Position numbers and translations under genes: made by a program
Assembly (NCBI GenBank): GCA_947372155.1
Contig: CANBSM010000148.1
Coordinates: 1 to 18,730, forward strand
Length of the DNA: 18,730 nucleotides
Origin: Burkholderiaceae bacterium
Lineage (GTDB): Bacteria > Pseudomonadota > Gammaproteobacteria > Burkholderiales > Burkholderiaceae
Direction: 5' to 3'
In this document: positions 7,342 to 14,120 of the stretch, piece by piece
Layout: each line of letters starts with the position of its first letter
Position numbering within the stretch: the first letter of the stretch is position 1
The notes under the pieces: generated by a model
Told to the model about the DNA's origin: nothing
The model's database searches: none
The model's input: the letters and a program-made list of their open reading frames with translations, nothing else

Positions 7342-7354
7342 AGGGATTATCCCT
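7342..7354. promoter_or_regulatory. Second dyad AGGGAT-T-ATCCCT near the lipoprotein promoter
   Basis: Two 6-base arms are perfectly inverted around one base. On the minus strand this lies roughly 12 to 24 bases downstream of the transcription start predicted from the TATAAT box. It could be an operator or part of the structured leader. Confidence 0.4.
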
Positions 7355-7372
7355 AAGTATTTTCCAGCATTT

Positions 7373-7402
7373 ATTATATCCATCTCTGTATTTGCTTCTA
7401 AA
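7373..7402 (-). promoter_or_regulatory. Sigma-70 type promoter for the small lipoprotein
   Basis: On the minus strand a perfect -10 box TATAAT (7378 down to 7373) is preceded after 18 bases by TTTAGA, a 4 of 6 match to the -35 box. A 17-base spacing gives TTAGAA instead. The -35 overlaps the roxA stop codon. The predicted start near 7366 gives a leader of about 84 bases holding both dyads. Confidence 0.6.
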
Positions 7403-8624
7403 AAACTAACCATCCTGCCAAATAGGCCTCATAAAGACTAGATTTATCAGGGGCTTGGAGTTTGTTGGTTTTGAGCTTTTTCATAGCCGATAAGGTCCGC
7501 CATGCTTGGGCAATGTCAGCCTCTTGGCCCTTGGTCATATTCTCCCCATTGCAATAAACCTGCTTTCCAAGACTCAAAATACGGGTTTTAGGGTGGGAAG
7601 TCAGGTTGTTGACGCCTAGTTTCTTTAAAAACTCCCTGGGGCTCAGGGGATGTTCTGGGCCGTCAAAAAAGGCTTGTTGTTTAGGCTCTGAAAGATAGGC
7701 GGTAACGCCTGGCAAAAACCCATCAATTTGATCTAATTTGAGCTCTCTGAGTTTCGACTCTAGTTGCTTGATGAGTTCTTCCGGCAACTGCTCAGCGGTA
7801 TGGGTTGCAGCTTGTTTCGGGTCTGCAAACTTATTCTCTAGTGCGGGAATATCTTCTAAAGATTCAGCAAGACGCCACAAACCTTCTTGTAGCAATTCTT
7901 TGAAGCTTGGGGAGCGAAATCCAACAGACCAGGTTTGGCAACCTGGATCTAGCGCAATGCCATCATGGGCGACATGTGGGGGTAAATACAGCATATCACC
8001 CGGCTCAAGGGTCCAGTTTTCGGCAGGTTTAAAGTTCTTTAGAATTTTTAATGGAAGATTGGTGTCTAGGCTTAGATCTTTTTGTTCTGAAATGCGCCAC
8101 TGTCTTCTGCCTGACATTTGGATAAGGAAAACATCGTAAGAATCAAAGTGTGGGCCAACGCCGCCACCAATACCGGCAATGCTAATCATGAGGTCATCTA
8201 GGCGTGCATCTGGAATAAAGCGGAACCAAGAAAGGACTTTTGCTGCCGCTGGGTGATGTGCTTCCATACCTTGGAGCAGCAAAGTCCAGTTGGGTTTATC
8301 GATAGATGGAATTGCCTTTTTGGAGAGTGGCCCATTATTAAAGCTCCAAGGATTGGACTTAATCAGGCGCGCTTCCATGTCATCTTGTAGGGCAAATTTG
8401 AGCAGCTCTTTGGTGGGAATGGGGCTATCTAGCGGTTCGCCATGCTGAGCTGAAAGGGCAAATGCCGGAATCGCTCCACGGATGAGAAGGGGCTTCTTAT
8501 GCCAATAACGTGCCATGAACTGGTTTGGGCTAATACCCCCAAATAAGGCCCACGGCTGTGCTAAAGGGAGCTTTTCAGGGGCTTGGGGCGGCTCGTAGGG
8601 TTTGCTCAAGTAAAATGAGGTCAT
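7398..8624 (-). CDS. roxA: JmjC cupin ribosomal oxygenase (L16 arginine hydroxylase type)
   Basis: RoxA (YcfD) is a Fe(II)/2-oxoglutarate oxygenase that hydroxylates an arginine of 50S ribosomal protein L16. The JmjC core is clear: ISIAGIGGGVGPHFDSYDVF contains the HxD iron ligands His159 and Asp161, GRRQWRI follows, and the distal iron ligand is His220 in PHVAHDG. The C-terminal half, with the winged-helix dimer region and RILSLGKQVYCNGE, also matches E. coli RoxA. The protein has 408 residues against 373, the extra being partly an N-terminal lead of about 25 residues before the conserved FGGISPNQFMARYWHKKPL. No Shine-Dalgarno precedes the ATG at 8624. The gene is divergent from slyD, and its end carries the promoter of the small lipoprotein gene. 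Substrate is inferred from the family. Confidence 0.9.
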   Translation of the reverse strand: MTSFYLSKPYEPPQAPEKLPLAQPWALFGGISPNQFMARYWHKKPLLIRGAIPAFALSAQHGEPLDSPIPTKELLKFALQDDMEARLIKSNPWSFNNGPLSKKAIPSIDKPNWTLLLQGMEAHHPAAAKVLSWFRFIPDARLDDLMISIAGIGGGVGPHFDSYDVFLIQMSGRRQWRISEQKDLSLDTNLPLKILKNFKPAENWTLEPGDMLYLPPHVAHDGIALDPGCQTWSVGFRSPSFKELLQEGLWRLAESLEDIPALENKFADPKQAATHTAEQLPEELIKQLESKLRELKLDQIDGFLPGVTAYLSEPKQQAFFDGPEHPLSPREFLKKLGVNNLTSHPKTRILSLGKQVYCNGENMTKGQEADIAQAWRTLSAMKKLKTNKLQAPDKSSLYEAYLAGWLVF

Positions 8625-8628
8625 AAAG

Positions 8629-8642
8629 TAAAAAGCTTTTTA
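8629..8642. promoter_or_regulatory. 14-bp AT-rich palindrome between roxA and slyD
   Basis: TAAAAAGCTTTTTA is a perfect palindrome placed 5 bases before the roxA ATG, in a divergent gap of only 36 to 54 bases. It could be a shared operator, or it may simply arise from AT-rich promoter sequence. No convincing -35/-10 pair was found for either gene. Confidence 0.25.
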
Positions 8643-8678
8643 GAAACTGATTAAAAACGAATGTTCGATAAATTCCGC

Positions 8679-9275
8679 ATGAAGATTGAAAAAAATACCA
8701 TCGTATCCCTTCGCTATAAGTTAACCGATGCTCAAAATAATGTCATCGAGGAACCAGATTCTCCGATGGTATACCTGCACGGTGGCTATGAAGGTACTTT
8801 TCCAAAAATTGAGACGCTTTTAGACGGTCAGGATGTTGGCTATGAAGCTACGATTCAGCTCGAGCCTAACGAAGCATTTGGCGATTACGACCCAGAGCTT
8901 TTGAAGATCGAGCCACGCACCCGTTTTCCCGAACCTCTTGAAGTGGGCATGCAGTTTGAGGGTGTTCCCGACGCAGAAGAAGGAGTCAGCATCGATGATG
9001 TGGATGCCGATGATGAGCCGTTGATTTACACCGTTACTGATGTTGCTGATAATCAAGTGGTGCTCGATGGTAACCATCCTTTGGCGGGAATGGCATTGCG
9101 TTTTTGGGTTCAGGTTGAAGATGTGCGCGCTGCAACGGATGATGAAATTGATAATCGCCACCCTGAAGGTGGAGAGAGTTTTTCATTTGGCATGCCCAAT
9201 GATGACGGTGATGATGAGGAATTCCCAGGTACTGCATTAGGTAGTGATAACCCAGGACCACGCACTCTGCATTAA
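8679..9275 (+). CDS. slyD: FKBP-type peptidyl-prolyl isomerase, SlyD-like
   Basis: SlyD-type proteins are cytoplasmic prolyl isomerases with a chaperone 'insert-in-flap' domain. From the second ATG (8679) the protein starts MKIEKNTIVSLRYKLTDAQN, the conserved N terminus of the family, and has 198 residues. Use of the ATG at 8661 would add six residues. The FKBP half is seen in PMVYLHGGYEGTFPKIE and LAGMALRFWVQVEDVR, and the flap insertion in AFGDYDPELLKIEPRTRFPE. Two departures from E. coli SlyD are visible. The insertion domain carries a long acidic stretch (about residues 98-112), and the C terminus is acidic and lacks the His/Cys-rich nickel-binding tail. No Shine-Dalgarno stands before either ATG. 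The gene ends in a strong terminator. Confidence 0.91.
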   Translation: MKIEKNTIVSLRYKLTDAQNNVIEEPDSPMVYLHGGYEGTFPKIETLLDGQDVGYEATIQLEPNEAFGDYDPELLKIEPRTRFPEPLEVGMQFEGVPDAEEGVSIDDVDADDEPLIYTVTDVADNQVVLDGNHPLAGMALRFWVQVEDVRAATDDEIDNRHPEGGESFSFGMPNDDGDDEEFPGTALGSDNPGPRTLH

Positions 9276-9292
9276 TAGCGCACCCAAGATAC

Positions 9293-9322
9293 AAAAAAGG
9301 AATAGCGAGCTATTCCTTTTTT
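9293..9322. terminator. Bidirectional rho-independent terminator between slyD and cysE
   Basis: A 13-bp perfect stem, AAAAAAGGAATAG pairing with CTATTCCTTTTTT, closes a CGAG loop. The A-run and T-run flank it symmetrically, so it serves slyD on plus and cysE on minus. Confidence 0.95.
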
Positions 9323-9357
9323 CTTTACTGAGTTCTATTCAGATTGAGCTTGAAACA

Positions 9358-10122
9358 CTATTCTTTTAGCCATTCTTTAATGGCGTCCAGATCACGCTTG
9401 GTATCGCTTGAGCCCCCAGCATCAGAGCCTTGAGGGGTATTGCTTAATTTGGCAAGGGCTTTTTCTAAGGCTGCAATCTTGGCTTCTTGCTCGATCGTTG
9501 CATCGATTAAACCTTTGAGCGCCATTGATACAGGGTCATCGACATTTGGTGTAACGCCGTAAGCAGAGAAATATTCTTTCGTTTTGCTATCCGGGCTTTG
9601 CGGTAAGTCTGGATGTAATATGCGCGCAGGAATGCCAACAGCGGTAGCGCCTGCAGGAATCTCTTTTAGGACAACTGCATTAGAGCCAACACGAGCACCA
9701 TCACCAACAGTAAACCCACCCAACACTTTTGCACCAGCACTGATCACAACACCTTTGCCCAAAGTAGGGTGACGCTTAATGCCTTTATAAAGCGAGGTGC
9801 CACCTAAGGTAACGCCTTGATAAATTGTGCAGTCATCACCAATTTCAGCAGTCTCTCCAATCACAATACCAAGCCCATGATCTAGAAATACGCGTTGACC
9901 AATCTTTGCGCCAGGATGAATTTCTATTCCGGTGAAAATGCGTGCAAACATAGACAACATGCGGGCAATCCATTTGAGACCGAGATTCCATAAAAAATGG
10001 GAGACACGGTGCAACCAAACAGCATGTAAACCTTGATAGCAGGTGATGACCTCGAGACGATTTCGAGCCGCTGGGTCTCTGGCAATGATGGAGTCGACTT
10101 GGTCGAAGAGGGAATTGGACAT
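9358..10122 (-). CDS. cysE: Serine O-acetyltransferase
   Basis: CysE acetylates serine with acetyl-CoA to make O-acetylserine, the carbon skeleton for cysteine. The 254 residues open with a helical domain containing DPAARNRLEVITCYQGLHAV. A left-handed beta-helix of hexapeptide repeats follows from about residue 65 to 170. Key features are GIEIHPGAKIG, DHGLGIVIGETA with catalytic His82, the GGTSLYKGIKRHPTLG loop, and AVGIPARI. The length and the Glu in GIEIHP (Asp in the E. coli enzyme) place it with the shorter betaproteobacterial type. The C-terminal tail after residue 170 is longer than in many relatives and ends in a Ser/Gly/Asp-rich stretch before a final charged helix. It follows trmJ after 23 bases on the same strand, so the two are probably co-transcribed. 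No good Shine-Dalgarno is present. Confidence 0.95.
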   Translation of the reverse strand: MSNSLFDQVDSIIARDPAARNRLEVITCYQGLHAVWLHRVSHFLWNLGLKWIARMLSMFARIFTGIEIHPGAKIGQRVFLDHGLGIVIGETAEIGDDCTIYQGVTLGGTSLYKGIKRHPTLGKGVVISAGAKVLGGFTVGDGARVGSNAVVLKEIPAGATAVGIPARILHPDLPQSPDSKTKEYFSAYGVTPNVDDPVSMALKGLIDATIEQEAKIAALEKALAKLSNTPQGSDAGGSSDTKRDLDAIKEWLKE

Positions 10123-10145
10123 GGTTTGATTTTAACGGGATGTGC

Positions 10146-10898
10146 TTATTTTCTCAGGAGCATCTGCTTTGCAATGCCGCGCAGCAGATCAATCTCCTCT
10201 TTATGAAGGCGGCTACGAGCGAAAAGAGCCTGTATGCGAGGCATTAACTTCTTAGGGTTGGTTGGATCTAAATAGCCAATCGCCTCCAAACCTTCACGCC
10301 AATGTTCCACCATTGCGGCAACAGCAGCAGGATCGGCAAAATCAGCCATTTCTTCCCGATTGGTTAAAGAGTGGGGTTCTGCAGCGCTCCCAAGCAGCGT
10401 TTCTCTGGCGGTGTAAGCGCAGACCATTAATGCTTGGGCAAGATTGAGAGAGGGGTAAGCGGGATTGGCATTTAACCAGACTCTATGGGTGCATAAGGCT
10501 AAATGATCGTTATCCAGACCTGTCCTCTCTGGGCCAAAGAGCAGCGCAACCTTTCCTCCCAGTGAGGTAGTGTCTGATATCAGGCTACGGGCATTTTCCC
10601 AGTCTAGGGCGGGAGGCCCAAACTCCCGATCGCGGCTCGTAAGGCCCAAAACAAGCGAACAGCCCTCGACTGCGGATGCCAAGGATTCGCTCTCTATAGA
10701 CCCCTCTAAGACGTCAGCAGCACCACTAGCTAGAGCTATTGCTTCACTGCTTGTTGCTACACCCCTCATCTTTGGATTGATCAGGCGTAGGTCACTGAAG
10801 CCCATGGTTTTAAGGGCGCGAGCGGCTGAACCCACGTTCCCGGGGTGACTGGTTTGCACTAAAACCCAGCGGAGTAATGCAGATTTGTCGATATTCAT
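10146..10898 (-). CDS. trmJ: tRNA (cytidine/uridine-32-2'-O)-methyltransferase TrmJ
   Basis: TrmJ is a SPOUT (SpoU class) enzyme that methylates the 2'-OH of residue 32 in the anticodon loop. The 250 residues match the family (246 in E. coli). Motif 1 is LVQTSHPGNVGSAARALKTM (about 13-32), motif 2 is ALLFGPERTGL (about 117-127), and motif 3 is SLNLAQALMVCAYTARE (about 149-165), which forms the trefoil knot that binds SAM. The C-terminal helical extension with IQALFARSRLHKEEIDLLRGI is also typical of TrmJ rather than TrmL. The ATG at 10898 has no Shine-Dalgarno ahead of it. The AT-rich region just upstream (TTATTTATATAG on the minus strand) could hold a -10 box close to the start. It is divergent from suhB and followed by cysE. 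Confidence 0.93.
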   Translation of the reverse strand: MNIDKSALLRWVLVQTSHPGNVGSAARALKTMGFSDLRLINPKMRGVATSSEAIALASGAADVLEGSIESESLASAVEGCSLVLGLTSRDREFGPPALDWENARSLISDTTSLGGKVALLFGPERTGLDNDHLALCTHRVWLNANPAYPSLNLAQALMVCAYTARETLLGSAAEPHSLTNREEMADFADPAAVAAMVEHWREGLEAIGYLDPTNPKKLMPRIQALFARSRLHKEEIDLLRGIAKQMLLRK

Positions 10899-11038
10899 CT
10901 ATATAAATAAGGCGGTTAATAGGGGGTAATAGATGCTAATCGTTTAGAATCAGTCTGTTAGCTTCGTATTGTCATGCAATTTACCTTTTTGCAGGCATTA
11001 CAAGGAGCTTGTTCTTATTTAATTTGTCCATCAATTCT
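10899..11038. other. Divergent control region trmJ / suhB
   Basis: These 140 bases separate trmJ (minus) from suhB (plus) and must hold both promoters. A TTGTCA at 10969-10974 is a 5 of 6 match to a -35 box, but no good -10 lies 16-18 bases downstream of it. An AAGGAG (11002-11007) and a boxA-like TGTTCTTATTTAA (11010-11022) lie in the probable suhB leader. Confidence 0.45.
11010..11022 (+). promoter_or_regulatory. boxA-like sequence in the suhB leader
   Basis: TGTTCTTATTTAA resembles the boxA RNA element (TGCTCTTTAACA in E. coli rrn leaders), with the first seven bases matching at six. It follows directly after an AAGGAG and ends 16 bases before the suhB ATG. In E. coli the suhB leader holds a boxA through which the Nus factors repress the gene. 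The match is partial, so this is a suggestion. Confidence 0.3.
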
Positions 11039-11827
11039 ATGCATCCCATGTTAAATGTGGCCGTAAAGGCCGCCCGTCGCGCTGGAACAGTCATCAATCG
11101 TGCTTCTTTGAATTTAGAGCGCTTGCAGGTTGACCGTAAACAACATAACGATTTTGTTACCGAGGTGGACAAAGCCGCAGAAGCGGCCATCATTGAAACG
11201 CTCAGCGAAGCCTATCCAACTCATGGATTTTTGGCTGAAGAAACAGGTGAGCGTAATGCCGATGCAGAAAATGTCTGGATCATTGATCCGCTAGATGGCA
11301 CAACTAATTTCATTCATGGCTTTCCGCAATATGCAGTCTCTATTGCTCTGGCAGTCAATGGCGTTACCCAACAAGCCGTTGTGTATGACCCGACCCGCGA
11401 TGAGCTGTTTACAGCGACCCGTGGCGCTGGTGCGTATTTAGATCGACGGCGTTTGCGTGTAGCCACGCAAGATCGTTTGGCTAATTCTTTGCTTGGTACT
11501 GGTTTTCCGTATCGCGAAGACCAAGACTTAGAAAAATATTTAAAGATTTTTGCGGATATGACGCGTCAATGTGCGGGCTTGCGTCGTCCAGGTGCAGCAT
11601 CATTAGACTTGGCTTATGTAGCAGCTGGTCGTTACGATGGTTTCTTTGAGAGCGATCTCAAGCCATGGGATATGGCAGCAGGTGCTTTGTTGATTACTGA
11701 AGCCGGTGGATTGATTGGCAACTATCGTGGTGAAGAAGGCTTTCTGAAAAGCGGTGAAGTGATGGCTGCTAATCCACGCATCTTTGCGCAGATGGTGCAG
11801 TCACTTTCTAAATACTCAGTTTCTTAA
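11039..11827 (+). CDS. suhB: Inositol-monophosphatase family protein SuhB
   Basis: SuhB has inositol-1-phosphatase activity and, in E. coli, joins the NusA/B/E/G antitermination complex on ribosomal RNA operons. The protein from ATG 11039 has 262 residues and starts [16 protein letters not shown], almost identical to the E. coli start. This outweighs an in-frame TTG at 11009. The metal site is complete: Glu67 in AEETGE, Asp83 and Asp86 in [12 protein letters not shown], and Asp211 in LKPWDMAAG. No Shine-Dalgarno lies directly before the ATG. The AAGGAG at 11002 is 31 bases away, which is unusual and may relate to control by the boxA-like element. suhB converges with lpxH across 40 bases and is divergent from trmJ. 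Confidence 0.94.
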   Translation: MHPMLNVAVKAARRAGTVINRASLNLERLQVDRKQHNDFVTEVDKAAEAAIIETLSEAYPTHGFLAEETGERNADAENVWIIDPLDGTTNFIHGFPQYAVSIALAVNGVTQQAVVYDPTRDELFTATRGAGAYLDRRRLRVATQDRLANSLLGTGFPYREDQDLEKYLKIFADMTRQCAGLRRPGAASLDLAYVAAGRYDGFFESDLKPWDMAAGALLITEAGGLIGNYRGEEGFLKSGEVMAANPRIFAQMVQSLSKYSVS

Positions 11828-11840
11828 AAGAATTAAGAAA
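11820..11840. repeat. AT-rich inverted repeat at the suhB stop codon
   Basis: TTTCTTAA (11820-11827) and TTAAGAAA (11833-11840) are perfect inverted arms around AAGAA, and the suhB stop sits in the left arm. It is the only stem in the 40-base convergent gap between suhB and lpxH. It lacks GC pairs and a good T-run, so it is a poor terminator at best. Confidence 0.4.
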
Positions 11841-11867
11841 TAACTCGGCCTTCGAAATGAGCAGTAT

Positions 11868-12650
11868 TTAGTGCTTAACGAGGTCGAGGTAGCGCACTCC
11901 AGTGTGATCAATGAGTAAGGCGCTTGCTCTAGGGTGAAGGCTCTCAGGGTGGTCCAGATCCCAGTCGGATAAAACCCAGCGTTGCCAATTCTGCCCATCT
12001 AAAGATTCTTCATGATGCTTTGGCATATGCGTATGCCCATGAATTAATCTCTCTCCAGTTTGATTCTTCAAGACAGCTGCACAAGCTGCTTGCGTAACAT
12101 CCATTTTGAGTTGACTTGAGGCAGAGCGTTGCTGTGTTTGATATTGGCCATGACTATTGCTACGCAAATGTTGCGCAATGCCTTTGCGCCAATTGAGGGG
12201 TAGGCTTAGGAATAATTTTTGTACCCAAGGCTTTCTAACCCAATGACGGAATACTTGATAGCCAATATCTGCTGTACATAATGCGTCACCATGAGCGAGC
12301 AACCATTTTTGTGAAGCAATCTCAACCTCGCTAGGGTCTGACAAGAGCGTCATGCCAGACTTTTTGATAAAACTTTTGCCAACTAAAAAATCTCGATTGC
12401 CATGTAGATAATAGGTTTTTACCTTGGCAGAAAGATTGGCGAGGGCGCGCTGTACTTCTTGCTGAAAGGGTGAGGAGGTAGATGCATCATCGCCTACCCA
12501 GTATTCAAATAAATCACCCAGAATAAAAACAGCCTCAACCTTTGGAGCTTCTTTCTCGCAGAAGTCAAAAAAGCGTTGCGCCGTCAAGGGCATTGACGGC
12601 GTGAGGTGTAAGTCTGATATGAGCAGCGCGCTTGCGTGTTGCAAAATCAT
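11868..12650 (-). CDS. lpxH: UDP-2,3-diacylglucosamine hydrolase LpxH
   Basis: LpxH removes UMP from UDP-2,3-diacylglucosamine to give lipid X, an early step of lipid A synthesis at the inner face of the cytoplasmic membrane. It is a calcineurin-type phosphoesterase with all metal motifs in order: DLH (13-15), [11 protein letters not shown] (Asp46), GNRD (85-88 region, Asn85), AHGD (His120) and IHGHTH (His204, His206, His208). The helical cap with [17 protein letters not shown] follows the family. It has 260 residues against 240 in E. coli. The ATG overlaps the ppiB stop (ATGA). The GAGG there abuts this ATG but lies 7 bases before a TTG two codons later, so TTG at 12644 could be the real start. 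The ppiB-lpxH pair next to a divergent cysS is also found in E. coli. Confidence 0.95.
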   Translation of the reverse strand: MILQHASALLISDLHLTPSMPLTAQRFFDFCEKEAPKVEAVFILGDLFEYWVGDDASTSSPFQQEVQRALANLSAKVKTYYLHGNRDFLVGKSFIKKSGMTLLSDPSEVEIASQKWLLAHGDALCTADIGYQVFRHWVRKPWVQKLFLSLPLNWRKGIAQHLRSNSHGQYQTQQRSASSQLKMDVTQAACAAVLKNQTGERLIHGHTHMPKHHEESLDGQNWQRWVLSDWDLDHPESLHPRASALLIDHTGVRYLDLVKH

Positions 12651-13150
12651 TCCTCGAGAACGGTAGCCTTCTCAATGACAACATCTTCAGCGGGAACGTC
12701 TTGATGAAAGCCAGAGCTTCCAGTCTTTACTTTACGAATGGTGTCAACGACATCCATGCCGTCAGTAACTTTGCCAAAAACCGCATAACCCCAGCCTTGT
12801 GCATTAGGAGCGGTGTGGTTTAAAAAGTCATTGTCATTGACGTTAATGAAGAACTGCGCAGTCGCAGAATGCGGATCACTGGTGCGAGCCATAGCTACGG
12901 TATAGCGGTCGTTCTTGAGGCCGTTATTAGCTTCGTTTTCAATTTCTGCACCTGTTGGCTTTTGCTTCATGCCAGCAGTCATGCCGCCACCTTGAACCAT
13001 AAAGTTATCAATCACACGATGAAAAATCGTGCCATCGTAATGACCGCTCTTTACGTATTGTAAAAAGTTAGCAACGCTTTTAGGTGCCTTAGCAGCATCA
13101 AGAGTGAGGGTGATATCACCCTTATTGGTTTTTAAGAGAACTTTCGCCAT
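12647..13150 (-). CDS. ppiB: Cytoplasmic cyclophilin-type peptidyl-prolyl isomerase
   Basis: PpiB catalyses cis-trans isomerisation of X-Pro bonds. The 167 residues from ATG 13150 start [18 protein letters not shown] and line up end to end with E. coli PpiB (164). Active-site landmarks are [16 protein letters not shown] with the catalytic Arg, [19 protein letters not shown] and the C-terminal [19 protein letters not shown]. There is no signal peptide, which separates it from periplasmic PpiA. A longer reading of the frame upstream (to 13213) lies within the preceding gene and lacks similarity. ppiB overlaps the 3' end of the TPR lipoprotein gene by 29 bases and overlaps lpxH by 4, so the three are translated from one message. 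The Shine-Dalgarno is weak (AGAAAG). Confidence 0.95.
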   Translation of the reverse strand: MAKVLLKTNKGDITLTLDAAKAPKSVANFLQYVKSGHYDGTIFHRVIDNFMVQGGGMTAGMKQKPTGAEIENEANNGLKNDRYTVAMARTSDPHSATAQFFINVNDNDFLNHTAPNAQGWGYAVFGKVTDGMDVVDTIRKVKTGSSGFHQDVPAEDVVIEKATVLEE

Positions 13151-14060
13151 TATTTGGTCTACTTTCTGGAGGGTTAGTGGATAGGTTATTGCTTGGCAGA
13201 GAGTCCGAAGCATTGGGAGTCGAACTTACGGCCGGATTGACTGCGCGACTGATGGGCCGCTTTGCTGGGGGCTTTAATACGTCCAAGAGTGCCTTAGCGC
13301 GATTGGAGTATTGACGCTGATTCAAGGTTGCATTTTTAGCAGCATCTTCATATGCTTGGGCGCCAAGGCGAATATAGATCTCGCCTAAATTAGCAGAGGC
13401 AATGGCATAACTAGGTCGTAGTTTTAATGCAAGCCCTAAGTAATCTCGCGCCTCAATCCATTGGCCTTGGTTTGCAGCTAGTGCCGCAAGGTTGTTATAA
13501 GGTTCGGGCAGTTCCGGGAACTGCTGCGTAATTTCAATCAAAGTCTTCTTGGCTTGGTCGAACTGGCGCATCTCAATTTGTAAGCGCGCTTTTACAAAAC
13601 GTAACTGCACATTTCGCGGGGTCTTTTTGAGGTCTACGTTAATTTGGGCTACTGCATCTTGATATTTACGGGCCTTAATTAGTTTTTCCACATCGGATGG
13701 CACGGCATTTTTGGTGATTGGGTCCGGCTCAATAATCAAAAAGGACAAAAAGGGCACGCCAACCGTCTCCGAGAGTTCAGGGCTTAGTGGGTCATAGCCC
13801 ATATCCGCCGAGAGCCTTGGGGGCTCTGTGGGGCTATAGCCGCCTAGATAAGGTTGAGTGCTCAGTTGACCAGATTTCATTTCTTGAGTGTTTAAGGCCA
13901 GAATTTCAGCATCGGCACGCTGCTGGGCGGGTGTACTGCAGCCGGTTATCAGAGCTAAGGTTGCCAATAGGGCAAAAGCTGGGGATAGGGCAGCAATGAA
14001 GGCTGGGCGCGGCGCTGGGACGTTGTGGGACATAGGGGAAGGGGTGTGAAACGGGCTCAT
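13122..14060 (-). CDS. TPR-repeat lipoprotein of unknown function
   Basis: A 312-residue exported protein. A lipoprotein signal with lipobox LITGC (Cys41 from ATG 14060, Cys32 from ATG 14033) puts it in the periplasm, probably anchored to a membrane. Residues 115-230 contain at least three tetratricopeptide-like helix pairs: [39 protein letters not shown] and [20 protein letters not shown]. These are normally protein-docking surfaces. The last 50 residues are a disordered tail rich in Ser, Pro and Asn. ATG 14033 gives a more usual signal-peptide length, but neither start has a Shine-Dalgarno. It heads the run with ppiB and lpxH and overlaps ppiB by 29 bases. Resemblance to NlpI- or PilF-like TPR lipoproteins is only structural, and I cannot assign a role. 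Confidence 0.82.
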   Translation of the reverse strand: MSPFHTPSPMSHNVPAPRPAFIAALSPAFALLATLALITGCSTPAQQRADAEILALNTQEMKSGQLSTQPYLGGYSPTEPPRLSADMGYDPLSPELSETVGVPFLSFLIIEPDPITKNAVPSDVEKLIKARKYQDAVAQINVDLKKTPRNVQLRFVKARLQIEMRQFDQAKKTLIEITQQFPELPEPYNNLAALAANQGQWIEARDYLGLALKLRPSYAIASANLGEIYIRLGAQAYEDAAKNATLNQRQYSNRAKALLDVLKPPAKRPISRAVNPAVSSTPNASDSLPSNNLSTNPPESRPNNGESSLKNQ

Positions 14061-14120
14061 TCGATATACTCAGCGCTCAGTCTAACAAATTGGCGCTACT
14101 TGCCCAACCTTTATAGCTCT
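14061..14120. promoter_or_regulatory. Divergent promoter region, TPR lipoprotein / cysS
   Basis: In this 60-base gap the best plus-strand pair is TTGGCG (14090-14095) and TATAGC (14112-14117), 16 bases apart. It would start cysS transcription within a few bases of the cysS ATG. For the minus strand a TATATC near the start codon is a possible -10, but no -35 with good spacing was found. Confidence 0.4.

Noticed and set aside
9034..9294. Open frames opposite or inside slyD, lpdA, trpS, dapA and tilS, some over 80 codons.
   Set aside because: They lie wholly within well-supported genes, have no ribosome sites and show no recognisable motifs; they are mirror frames of biased codons.
11009..11038. 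TTG at 11009 as the suhB start, with AAGGAG just before it.
   Set aside because: The spacing is one base, and the resulting ten extra residues are not part of the strongly conserved MHPMLN start.
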